From positions 1-6,341 of the forward strand of contig JAFPAK010000242.1 of NCBI GenBank assembly GCA_017390825.1: DNA of 6,341 nt, given 5' to 3'. Of the stretch, positions 1-5,538 are shown piece by piece (positions within the stretch are counted from its first letter, which is position 1; every line of letters begins with the position of its first letter). The notes under the pieces were generated by a model. It was not told the origin of the DNA. It worked only from the letters and a program-made list of their open reading frames with translations, and made no database searches. This DNA is from Clostridia bacterium (GTDB lineage: Bacteria > Bacillota_A > Clostridia > Oscillospirales > Acutalibacteraceae). The translations under genes and the position numbers were made by a program.

Positions 1-148
1 GATGTGCTTTATACAAAATCGTCTTAATAAGCCTGCGAGAAGCTTCATCCTTATATGAAAACATATCATATGTCAGACCATGCTTAGTTAAACTCTCTCT
101 TTTAACGGTAACACGAAGATGTGTGTTGTCAATAAGCTCAAAATCCAA
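1..148 (-). CDS. mecA: MecA-like adaptor protein, N-terminal part (cut by left edge)
   Basis: Reading the minus strand from base 148 gives 49 codons with no stop before the window edge, beginning (M)DFELIDNTHLRVTVKRESL. This matches the N-terminal pattern of MecA adaptors (E-x-I-x-x-N-T-h-x-h-x-h, then a 'sxxDLxxRG'-like segment, here ESLTKHGLTYDMFSY). In Firmicutes, MecA hands substrates to the ClpC ATPase for degradation; the N-terminal domain recognises substrate and the C-terminal domain, outside this window, binds ClpC. I chose the TTG at 146-148 because an AAAGGGG Shine-Dalgarno lies 8 bases upstream and the protein then starts where the family does. The in-frame GTG at 155-157 overlaps that Shine-Dalgarno and is less likely. 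The gene follows the nudF/crtO-like pair by 65 bases but has its own candidate promoter. The family call rests on only 49 residues. Confidence 0.72.
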   Translation of the reverse strand, partial: MDFELIDNTHLRVTVKRESLTKHGLTYDMFSYKDEASRRLIKTILYKAH

Positions 149-195
149 ACTGCCCACCCCTTTACTTATATAGTATTAACGGGACAGGCAGTTTG
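146..195 (-). repeat. Inverted repeat / potential mRNA stem covering the mecA ribosome binding site and start
   Basis: On the minus strand the arm CAAACTGCCTGTCCC (195-181) can pair with GGGGTGGGCAGTTTG (160-146). There are 9 Watson-Crick pairs, three consecutive G-U wobbles, then three C-G pairs: 15 continuous RNA pairs around a 20-base A/T-rich loop. The 3' arm contains the GGGG of the mecA Shine-Dalgarno and its TTG start codon. At DNA level only the 9-base and 3-base blocks are perfect. No strong T-run follows the stem, so it is a poor intrinsic terminator. The pairing is directly visible; a regulatory role is inference. Confidence 0.5.
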
Positions 196-198
196 CAA
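170..198 (-). promoter_or_regulatory. Candidate sigma-A promoter for mecA
   Basis: On the minus strand, TTGCAA (198-193) is separated by exactly 17 bases from TACTAT (175-170). Each box matches 4 of 6 consensus positions. Transcription would start near base 163, only about 15 bases before the TTG start, leaving a very short leader that still includes the AAAGGGG ribosome binding site. Call based on spacing and consensus only. Confidence 0.4.
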
Positions 199-213
199 GT
201 ATAAATATTTGGT

Positions 214-777
214 TTAATTTTTGCATATATTTTTGGATGTGATCTTACTCTCAAGTCTTATGATACGTTCACGGTTGTAACGTTGCATAATAACAAACAT
301 CATATCAAACAACGCTGCAAGCAGAGATGTTATAAAAAACACCGCAAATTCATCGAAAAAAGGCACCGAGAGAACCGGCAGAAAGCTTAAGGCCGCAATT
401 ACCTCATGCACGACCTCCGCTTGACACATAGCACCTGCTATTTCGCTCGGAGTATGCAGATTTAAAGAGAACAACGACGGATCGTAGGTAGGCATTTTAC
501 CTTTCCATTGCTTCACCCGCAAAGCCTTATACAATTTCTTCTCAAAACCACAAAGGCGGTAGCGGCGAGCTTTGTAATTTGCTTTATTATGCATCATTGC
601 ATTCACAAGCGCACCAACAATAAGCCGCATTAAAAAGTGATAGGCAAATGTGCCGAGGGTAATAGACAATGTAAGAAAAATGCCTTGGCGAAACATAAGA
701 TATATAACAATGAAAACTACAGTAAATACGGTACTTAATGCGGCTGAAAGCTTGATAAAAAACTGCAGTTTCAGCAT
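214..777 (-). CDS. CrtO-like acyltransferase family membrane protein
   Basis: This 187-residue membrane protein resembles glycosyl-4,4'-diaponeurosporenoate acyltransferase (CrtO, last enzyme of staphyloxanthin synthesis in Staphylococcus aureus). Shared features are a VKQWK stretch near residues 88-92 after a basic segment, an E/H-containing AEVVHE stretch at 120-125 followed by a hydrophobic 'hSxLPVL', and a terminal QRYNRERI at 165-172. Hydrophobic segments lie roughly at residues 12-29, 33-60, 126-141 and 144-164, so it should be an inner-membrane protein. The start ATG lies inside the last codons of the Nudix gene (7-base overlap, ATGCTGA), so the two are probably translationally coupled. 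An AAGGA sits 9 bases upstream and a second one 2 bases upstream. Family members occur in many Firmicutes without carotenoid genes and no carotenoid gene is seen here, so the true acceptor is unknown and staphyloxanthin synthesis should not be inferred. Confidence 0.7.
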   Translation of the reverse strand: MLKLQFFIKLSAALSTVFTVVFIVIYLMFRQGIFLTLSITLGTFAYHFLMRLIVGALVNAMMHNKANYKARRYRLCGFEKKLYKALRVKQWKGKMPTYDPSLFSLNLHTPSEIAGAMCQAEVVHEVIAALSFLPVLSVPFFDEFAVFFITSLLAALFDMMFVIMQRYNRERIIRLESKITSKNICKN

Positions 778-1316
778 AATCCTTTGTCCTTCATCAGCTT
801 GACTTTAAGAACGGCAGTCTGCGTTTTAGCATCGGTTATTTCACCCGAAAGTATCATATCCACCGCTTTTTCCAGCGATATTTTTTCAACATTTAAAAAT
901 TCGCCGTCGTCAAGCTGCTGCTCCGAAAATGAAAGGTCAGTTGCAAGATACATCCATATTATCTCTGCACAATATCCCGGTGTGGGATAAAGTTTTCCGA
1001 GTGGTACGATATTCTTTGCGCTTGCTCCGACCTCCTCCTTAAGCTCACGTACACCGCAAGTAAGCGGATCTTCGTCCCCGTCACGCTTGCCGGCAGGTAT
1101 TTCGAGCAGTACTTCTTTATATGGGCTGCGGAATTGACGGACGCAGTATATATTGCCGTCATTATCAAGCGGAACAACGCACACTCCGCCGTTATGCTCA
1201 ATTATTTCTCGGTCGGAACGCCTGCCGTCCGGCAATTCAACATCATCAACGCGAAGATTAATAATTCTGCCGTGATATGCATATCTTTCATTGAGAGTTT
1301 TTTCATAAAGTTCCAT
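771..1316 (-). CDS. nudF: ADP-ribose pyrophosphatase, Nudix family
   Basis: A 181-residue Nudix hydrolase expected to split ADP-ribose into AMP and ribose 5-phosphate in the cytoplasm. The complete Nudix box G-x5-E-x7-REhxEExGh spans residues 76-98 (G76, E82, R90-E91, E94-E95, G97) and supplies the metal-binding glutamates. The preceding LEIPAG (71-76) and the proline 15 residues after the box (P113 in PTPGY) are the signature that separates ADP-ribose pyrophosphatases from other Nudix enzymes. Length fits the NudF/YqkG group. The ATG is supported by AAAAGGAGA about 7 bases upstream. It is the first gene of a minus-strand unit with the CrtO-like gene, and its 5' end faces the M14 peptidase gene 39 bases away, so its own promoter probably lies inside the 5' part of that gene; I found no convincing one. 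Exact substrate specificity is inferred from motif rules. Confidence 0.9.
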   Translation of the reverse strand: MELYEKTLNERYAYHGRIINLRVDDVELPDGRRSDREIIEHNGGVCVVPLDNDGNIYCVRQFRSPYKEVLLEIPAGKRDGDEDPLTCGVRELKEEVGASAKNIVPLGKLYPTPGYCAEIIWMYLATDLSFSEQQLDDGEFLNVEKISLEKAVDMILSGEITDAKTQTAVLKVKLMKDKGLC

Positions 1317-1319
1317 AAG
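1291..1319 (+). promoter_or_regulatory. Candidate promoter for the M14 peptidase gene, inside the nudF start
   Basis: TTGAGA (1291-1296, 5 of 6 to consensus) and CATAAG (1314-1319, 4 of 6) are 17 bases apart. The -10 box overlaps the complement of the nudF ATG, and the -35 box lies within its coding sequence. Transcription would begin near 1326, leaving about 30 bases of leader carrying the peptidase ribosome binding site. Consensus matching only. Confidence 0.35.
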
Positions 1320-1355
1320 TAATTCTCCTTTTAAAATCTAATGAGGTGATAAATT

Positions 1356-2267
1356 ATGCCGCAAACAACCATTCAACAACGGGAATACAGCATAAATGAG
1401 GTCATAAATCAGATATACCGTTTGGGTGAACGGTATGAATTTCTGGATGTTTTTCCGATAGGACAGTCGCTTCTCGGCAGACCTATACTTGCAACAAGAA
1501 TAGGCGCACGCAATAACAATGTACTGTATGTCGGCGGATTTCACGGTAGCGAACGGCTGACAGTACTGCTTATGCTTATTTTCCTTGAAGAATACTGCAA
1601 TGCGCTCGAAAACAATTTGAGTTTTACCATTTCAAGTGCAAGAAATGCGCTTTTCGGAAAATCAATAATAGTTGTTCCCTGCATAAATCCCGATGGATAT
1701 GAGATATCACGAATCGGCAGCAGTGCAGCGGGATCACAGGCATCAGCTGTACAGCAGATAAACGGCAACAATAACATCAGGTATTGGAATGCAAATGCAA
1801 GAGGGGTTGACATAAATCACAATTTTGATGCAGGCTTTGACTTAATGAAGGAAATTGAGCGTGCAGATGGTATAACCGGTCCTTCACCAAGACGTTACGG
1901 AGGTCCCTCCCCTGAAAGCGAACCAGAAACACAAGCGCTTGTGCGGCTGTGCCGTGAAAACTACATATCACTTGCAATGGCATGGCATTCGCAGGGTGAA
2001 GAAATATATTGGCAATACGGAGAAAATACTCCAGAGCGCTCCTTACTGCTTGCGCAGCTTTTCTCGACTGCTTCCGGCTACCGTGTTGCAGAGCCGGCAC
2101 CGAGCGCATCTCATGCAGGCTTTAAGGATTGGTTTATCAACGAATTCGCAAGACCGGCATTCACAATAGAGATCGGCAAAGGAGTAAATCCCCTTGACCC
2201 TGCACAGCTATACGGAATCTACGGAGATACCGATGAAATGATGTTGCTGTCCATAGCGCTTGCCTAA
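1356..2267 (+). CDS. M14 zinc peptidase, gamma-D-glutamyl-diamino acid peptidase-like
   Basis: A 303-residue metallopeptidase of the carboxypeptidase A (M14) fold. Zinc ligands are recognisable as H63 and E66 (HGSE) and H211 (AWHSQGEEIYW). The general base is E272 (FTIEIGKG), and NPDG (111-114) and GVDINHNF (150-157) are the other family blocks. The HSQGEEIYW form is typical of peptidases that cut the gamma-D-Glu to diaminopimelate bond of peptidoglycan peptides (MpaA, Enp1 type) and not of digestive carboxypeptidases. The N terminus is polar, with no signal peptide, LysM or membrane segment, which points to a cytoplasmic role such as recycling wall peptides. H155 stands where many family members have Arg (D-x-N-R-N-F; Arg145 of carboxypeptidase A). 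The ATG is preceded by GAGGTGAT, an 8-base match to the anti-Shine-Dalgarno, 5 bases away. It forms a single-gene unit closed by the terminator at 2282-2307. Family is secure; substrate is inferred. Confidence 0.85.
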   Translation: MPQTTIQQREYSINEVINQIYRLGERYEFLDVFPIGQSLLGRPILATRIGARNNNVLYVGGFHGSERLTVLLMLIFLEEYCNALENNLSFTISSARNALFGKSIIVVPCINPDGYEISRIGSSAAGSQASAVQQINGNNNIRYWNANARGVDINHNFDAGFDLMKEIERADGITGPSPRRYGGPSPESEPETQALVRLCRENYISLAMAWHSQGEEIYWQYGENTPERSLLLAQLFSTASGYRVAEPAPSASHAGFKDWFINEFARPAFTIEIGKGVNPLDPAQLYGIYGDTDEMMLLSIALA

Positions 2268-2281
2268 TACATTATCCGCTT

Positions 2282-2307
2282 AAAACCGCAGTTTTCTGCG
2301 GTTTTTT
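2282..2307 (+). terminator. Intrinsic terminator after the M14 peptidase gene
   Basis: A perfect 10-base-pair stem AAAACCGCAG / CTGCGGTTTT with a TTTT loop is followed by further T residues, giving six T in a row from 2302. It starts 14 bases after the peptidase stop codon and ends 2 bases before the -35 box of the next promoter, separating the two transcription units. Confidence 0.9.
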
Positions 2308-2309
2308 GC

Positions 2310-2338
2310 TTGCGTTTTTATATATATTATAGTATAAT
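2310..2338 (+). promoter_or_regulatory. Sigma-A type promoter for glyA and downstream genes
   Basis: A perfect -10 box TATAAT (2333-2338) lies 17 bases after TTGCGT (2310-2315, 3 of 6), within a very A/T-rich spacer. Transcription would start near 2345, giving a leader of about 50 bases, which is too short for a known riboswitch. It is the only good promoter I see ahead of the glyA-rarA-hypothetical-gltA run. Confidence 0.65.
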
Positions 2339-2378
2339 GGCTATGTATTTATATTTTATCACATTAAAGCAGAAAAAG

Positions 2379-2384
2379 AAAGGA
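2379..2384 (+). promoter_or_regulatory. Ribosome binding site that fixes the glyA start
   Basis: AAAGGA sits 9 bases before the ATG at 2394. The reading frame stays open 28 codons further upstream to an ATG-less TTG-type start, but that extension overlaps the promoter and encodes residues unlike the family. The ATG at 2394 is therefore the start. Confidence 0.85.
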
Positions 2385-2393
2385 TTTTTTACT

Positions 2394-3644
2394 ATGTACG
2401 CAGATTTAATGGACACGATCGGATTTGTCGGCAAAACCGACGCTGAAGTAGCAGAGGCTATGAAGGGAGAACTTGCCCGTCAGCAAAGAAATATTGAGCT
2501 TATTGCATCGGAAAACTTTGTTTCCCCGGCAGTAATGGCTGCAATGGGCAGCGTTCTCACCAATAAATACGCTGAAGGCTATCCCGGCAAACGTTATTAC
2601 GGCGGTTGTGAGAATGTTGACGTTGTTGAAAACATAGCTATTGAGCGTGCTAAAAAGCTTTTTGGCGCTGAGTTTGCTAATGTTCAGCCTCATTCAGGTG
2701 CACAGGCAAATCAGGCTGTATATATGGCTTTCTTAAAGCCCGGTGACACAGTTATGGGTATGAACCTTGCTCACGGCGGTCATCTTACACACGGATCTCC
2801 GGTAAATATGTCCGGTGCTATCTACAACTTTGTTCCCTATGGCGTTAATGACGACGGCTTTATTGATTATGACGATATGGAGCGTATTGCAGAAGAGTGC
2901 CAGCCTAAAATGATCGTTGCAGGTGCATCTGCTTATCCTCGTATCATTGATTTTGAACGCATTTCACAGATTGCAAAAAAAGTGGGCGCTTTATTTATGG
3001 TTGATATGGCACACATTGCAGGTCTGGTAGCAGCAGGGCTTCATCCCTCTCCGGTTCCCTATGCTGACATAGTAACAACCACTACACATAAAACCCTCCG
3101 TGGTCCGCGCGGCGGTCTTATCCTCTGTCGTGAAGAACTCGGCAAAGCTGTTAATAAAGGTGTATTCCCCGGCACACAGGGAGGCCCATTGATGCACGTT
3201 ATCGCTGCAAAGGCAGTTTGCTTTGGCGAAGCTTTGTCAGACGAGTTTAAGGCATATCAACAGCAGATAGTTAAAAATGCAAAAGCTCTTGCTGATGGTC
3301 TTACAAAGCGCGGTCACAAGCTCGTTTCCGGTGGTACAGACAATCATTTGATGCTTCTTGACCTCATTGGTACAGGTGTAACCGGTAAAGAGCTTCAGCA
3401 CCGTCTTGATGAATGCTATATCACAGCAAACAAAAATGCTATACCGAACGATCCTGAAAGTCCGTTTGTTACAAGCGGTGTGCGTCTTGGCACTCCTGCT
3501 GCAACCTCAAGAGGACTTAAAGAAGACGATTTCGATGTTATCGCAGAGTGCATCCACCTTGCTATAGTTGATTTTGATAATAAGAAGGAAGAAATCAGAG
3601 CAATGGTAAATGCCATTTGTGAAAAGCATCCGCTCTATAAATAA
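2394..3644 (+). CDS. glyA: Serine hydroxymethyltransferase
   Basis: A 416-residue PLP enzyme that interconverts serine plus tetrahydrofolate with glycine plus 5,10-methylene-tetrahydrofolate, the main source of one-carbon units. The family blocks appear in order: [11 protein letters not shown] (34-44), [15 protein letters not shown] (57-71), the VDMAHIAGL stretch (203-211) with D204 and H207 that contact PLP, the [14 protein letters not shown] block (228-241) with Schiff-base lysine K233, and [13 protein letters not shown] (362-374) with substrate-carboxylate arginine R364. Length is normal for bacterial GlyA and no key residue is missing. The start is the ATG with AAAGGA 9 bases upstream. 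It is first in a plus-strand run, with rarA starting 23 bases after its stop and no terminator between. The frequent GCT, GTT and CGT codons suggest good expression. No PurR box or folate riboswitch is visible in the short leader. Confidence 0.98.
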   Translation: MYADLMDTIGFVGKTDAEVAEAMKGELARQQRNIELIASENFVSPAVMAAMGSVLTNKYAEGYPGKRYYGGCENVDVVENIAIERAKKLFGAEFANVQPHSGAQANQAVYMAFLKPGDTVMGMNLAHGGHLTHGSPVNMSGAIYNFVPYGVNDDGFIDYDDMERIAEECQPKMIVAGASAYPRIIDFERISQIAKKVGALFMVDMAHIAGLVAAGLHPSPVPYADIVTTTTHKTLRGPRGGLILCREELGKAVNKGVFPGTQGGPLMHVIAAKAVCFGEALSDEFKAYQQQIVKNAKALADGLTKRGHKLVSGGTDNHLMLLDLIGTGVTGKELQHRLDECYITANKNAIPNDPESPFVTSGVRLGTPAATSRGLKEDDFDVIAECIHLAIVDFDNKKEEIRAMVNAICEKHPLYK

Positions 3645-3653
3645 GCTTTAATT

Positions 3654-3660
3654 AGGAGAG
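3654..3660 (+). promoter_or_regulatory. Ribosome binding site that fixes a TTG start for rarA
   Basis: AGGAGAG is placed 7 bases before the TTG at 3668. No in-frame ATG lies close by, and the resulting N terminus (MASPLADRLRPETIEDMVGQ) is exactly where RarA proteins begin, so the TTG start is well supported. Confidence 0.85.
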
Positions 3661-3667
3661 ATTTAAT

Positions 3668-4933
3668 TTGGCTTCGCCTTTAGCTGACAGACTTCGTCCC
3701 GAAACAATTGAGGATATGGTTGGTCAACAGCATCTCATTGCTCCGGGAAAGCCGCTTTACAATATTATTAAAAGCGGTAAAATACCTAATATGATATTTT
3801 ACGGCCCTCCCGGTGTCGGCAAGACTACGCTTGCAAGAATTATCGCAAAAAATGCAGGTATGAGGCTGCACAAGCTCAACGGTACCTCCTGCTCAACTGC
3901 GGATATTAAAGCCGTTATTGAGGAAACCGGTACACTTGCCGGTCTTGGCGGAATTCTCCTTTATCTTGATGAGATACAGTATCTTAATAAAAAACAGCAG
4001 CAATCGCTACTGCAATACATTGAGGACGGTTCGGTAACACTTATCGCCTCTACCACCGAAAATCCTTACTTCTATGTGTACAGTGCTCTGCTTTCACGCT
4101 CAACCGTATTTGAGTTTAAATCGGTTTCTTCAAAAGAAACGCTCCCTGCTATTCACCGTGCGTATGATGCGATGAAGGCAGATTTTCAGGAGCTTGCAAT
4201 TGAAGACGGTGCCTGCGAGATCATCGCAGAACAATGTGCAGGTGATGTAAGAAAATCTATCACCGCAGCAGAACTCAGCGTGTATGCAGCAGTTGAAAAG
4301 GACGGTGTACGCACAGTCACCGCCGAAAGCTGCCGTGAATTATCGCAAAGCAATACAATGCGGTACGACCGTGAGGGTGACGAGCACTACGACATACTTT
4401 CCGCATTTCAAAAATCTATGCGTGGTTCTGATCCTGACGCTGCTATACATTATCTTGCACGTCTGCTTTGTGCAGGTGATATGCAAAGCGCCTGCCGCAG
4501 GCTGATGGTTTGCGCTGCCGAGGATGTGGGGCTTGCCTATCCGCAAATAATCCCCATTGTAAAATCGGCAATTGATGCAGCGCTGATGGTAGGTATGCCG
4601 GAAGCAAGGCTGCCGCTTGCAGATGCCGTTATTCTTGTTGCTACTGCTCCAAAATCAAATTCGGGGCACGATGCTATAAATGCGGCTATGGCAGATATTG
4701 AAAAAGGTCTTGCAGGACCTATACCGAGAACGCTGCAAAACAAGCATTATGACGGAGCAGATGCTAAAGTCAAGGGTCAGTTTTATAAATATCCGCATGA
4801 GTATCCCAATCACTATGTTCCCCAGCAATATCTGCCGGACAAGCTCAAAAACGCTGTGTATTATCAGTACGGCGCTAACAAAGCAGAGCAGGCAGCCAAA
4901 GCCTATTGGGATAAAATAAAAGGAGAAAAGTAA
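3668..4933 (+). CDS. rarA: Replication-associated recombination protein A (AAA+ ATPase)
   Basis: A 421-residue member of the RarA/MgsA (WRNIP1) family, clamp-loader-like AAA+ ATPases that act at stalled or gapped replication forks with SSB. Visible landmarks are the N-terminal PLADRLRPETIEDMVGQ block, Walker A GPPGVGKT (46-53, K52), Walker B LLYLDE (97-102) followed by IQYLNKKQQ, sensor 1 ASTTENP (127-133), arginine finger LLSR (R144), and sensor 2 GDVRKSI (192-198, R195). The C-terminal tetramerisation region has SAFQKSMRGSDPDAA (245-259) and AAEDVGLAYPQ (283-293), and ends with the YPHEYPNHYVPQQYLP stretch (375-390) normal for the family. Length is near the usual 420-450. It lies 23 bases after glyA, and its TAA stop abuts the ATG of the next gene with no gap, so co-transcription and coupled translation are likely. 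The TTG start suggests modest translation. Confidence 0.95.
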   Translation: MASPLADRLRPETIEDMVGQQHLIAPGKPLYNIIKSGKIPNMIFYGPPGVGKTTLARIIAKNAGMRLHKLNGTSCSTADIKAVIEETGTLAGLGGILLYLDEIQYLNKKQQQSLLQYIEDGSVTLIASTTENPYFYVYSALLSRSTVFEFKSVSSKETLPAIHRAYDAMKADFQELAIEDGACEIIAEQCAGDVRKSITAAELSVYAAVEKDGVRTVTAESCRELSQSNTMRYDREGDEHYDILSAFQKSMRGSDPDAAIHYLARLLCAGDMQSACRRLMVCAAEDVGLAYPQIIPIVKSAIDAALMVGMPEARLPLADAVILVATAPKSNSGHDAINAAMADIEKGLAGPIPRTLQNKHYDGADAKVKGQFYKYPHEYPNHYVPQQYLPDKLKNAVYYQYGANKAEQAAKAYWDKIKGEK

Positions 4934-5521
4934 ATGAGCATTTTTTCTTTTTTTAATAATTTGCGTGATGTGCAGCAAATAAGCCTGCATGAACGCCGCC
5001 TTGCAAAATCTGCTGTTACAATGAATAATGATCAGCTATTGGCACTTTCGGATGATGATCTTGTATTTGCAGTTGCAGAGCGCATTGAAGCGTCACGCTT
5101 TGATATCGACGATCAGGCAGTGCTTGCCCGTTCACTCAACGAAAAATGCCGCAGCATTTATACTTTGAATGTATTTCTTATTGATACACATTCTGAAGAT
5201 CTCAACGGCTTTGATATTGAAAGCTTTTATTCTTATGACCGTAAACTTCTTTGCTACCTGATGAAGGCTTTTAATGATATTGGTCGCAAAGAAATTGCAA
5301 CTGAGTTTACTGCATTTCATCAAAGCATCGGATTTAGTATTGATGAAATATATGAAATGGATGAAAATGATTACGATAAATACATTCTGCTTAATGAAAA
5401 TATCGTATTCGATAAATTAGATAACGCATTATCTGAATATGATAAGGCGACTGCTATCAAAACATCTATGGCGGCATATATAAGGAAAAATATCACCGAT
5501 ATGCCGCAAAGAAAGAACTAA
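4934..5521 (+). CDS. Uncharacterised acidic protein resembling DUF4375/DMP19 family
   Basis: A 195-residue soluble protein with no confident functional assignment. Residues about 68-117 run LNEKCRSIYTLNVFLIDT, NGFDIESFYSYD and LMKAFNDIG. This recalls the DUF4375/DMP19 pattern (helix, then NGG-F-x-x-F/Y, then alternating helices ending in 'IG'), although the usual Gly-Gly is reduced to N91-G92-F93. The end, FDKLDNALSEYDK then YIRKNITDM (about 159-190), also resembles the 'lD ... YIRxN' close of that family. The protein is rich in Asp and Glu, for example the 139-149 segment, and has no signal peptide, membrane segment or catalytic motif that I recognise. The ATG directly follows the rarA stop, and the AAAGGAGA ribosome binding site lies inside the last rarA codons. 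Some DMP19-type proteins are described as DNA mimics; the acidity and the rarA neighbour make that imaginable but unproven. The gene is certain; the family is tentative. Confidence 0.9.
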   Translation: MSIFSFFNNLRDVQQISLHERRLAKSAVTMNNDQLLALSDDDLVFAVAERIEASRFDIDDQAVLARSLNEKCRSIYTLNVFLIDTHSEDLNGFDIESFYSYDRKLLCYLMKAFNDIGRKEIATEFTAFHQSIGFSIDEIYEMDENDYDKYILLNENIVFDKLDNALSEYDKATAIKTSMAAYIRKNITDMPQRKN

Positions 5522-5538
5522 AGAGGGACTATTAAAAA

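Noticed and set aside
155..157. GTG as the mecA start codon
   Set aside because: It overlaps the only good Shine-Dalgarno, whereas TTG at 146-148 has correct spacing and gives the family-typical N terminus.
146..195. Intrinsic terminator for the CrtO-like gene
   Set aside because: The stem is followed by GATTTTGAG and not a proper T-run, and its 3' arm is the start of mecA, so a translational role is more likely.
959..1201. 80-codon open frame on the minus strand inside nudF
   Set aside because: Shadow frame of the Nudix gene with no ribosome binding site and no recognisable protein character.
1777..2109. 110-codon open frame antisense to the M14 peptidase gene
   Set aside because: Lies wholly opposite a conserved gene with intact catalytic motifs. 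Its composition is that of an antisense shadow.
2310..2393. A 28-codon upstream in-frame extension of glyA
   Set aside because: It overlaps the -35 and -10 boxes, lacks a ribosome binding site, and encodes residues not found in serine hydroxymethyltransferases. The ATG at 2394 with AAAGGA fits the family start.
2339..2393. Riboswitch or T-box in the glyA leader
   Set aside because: The predicted leader is only about 50 A/T-rich bases with no stem-loop or conserved core, too short for a folate or glycine riboswitch.
4655..4990. 111-codon hydrophobic open frame antisense to the rarA end and the start of the next gene
   Set aside because: The hydrophobicity comes from the complement of Lys/Asp/Glu-rich codons on the real strand. 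No start signal supports it.
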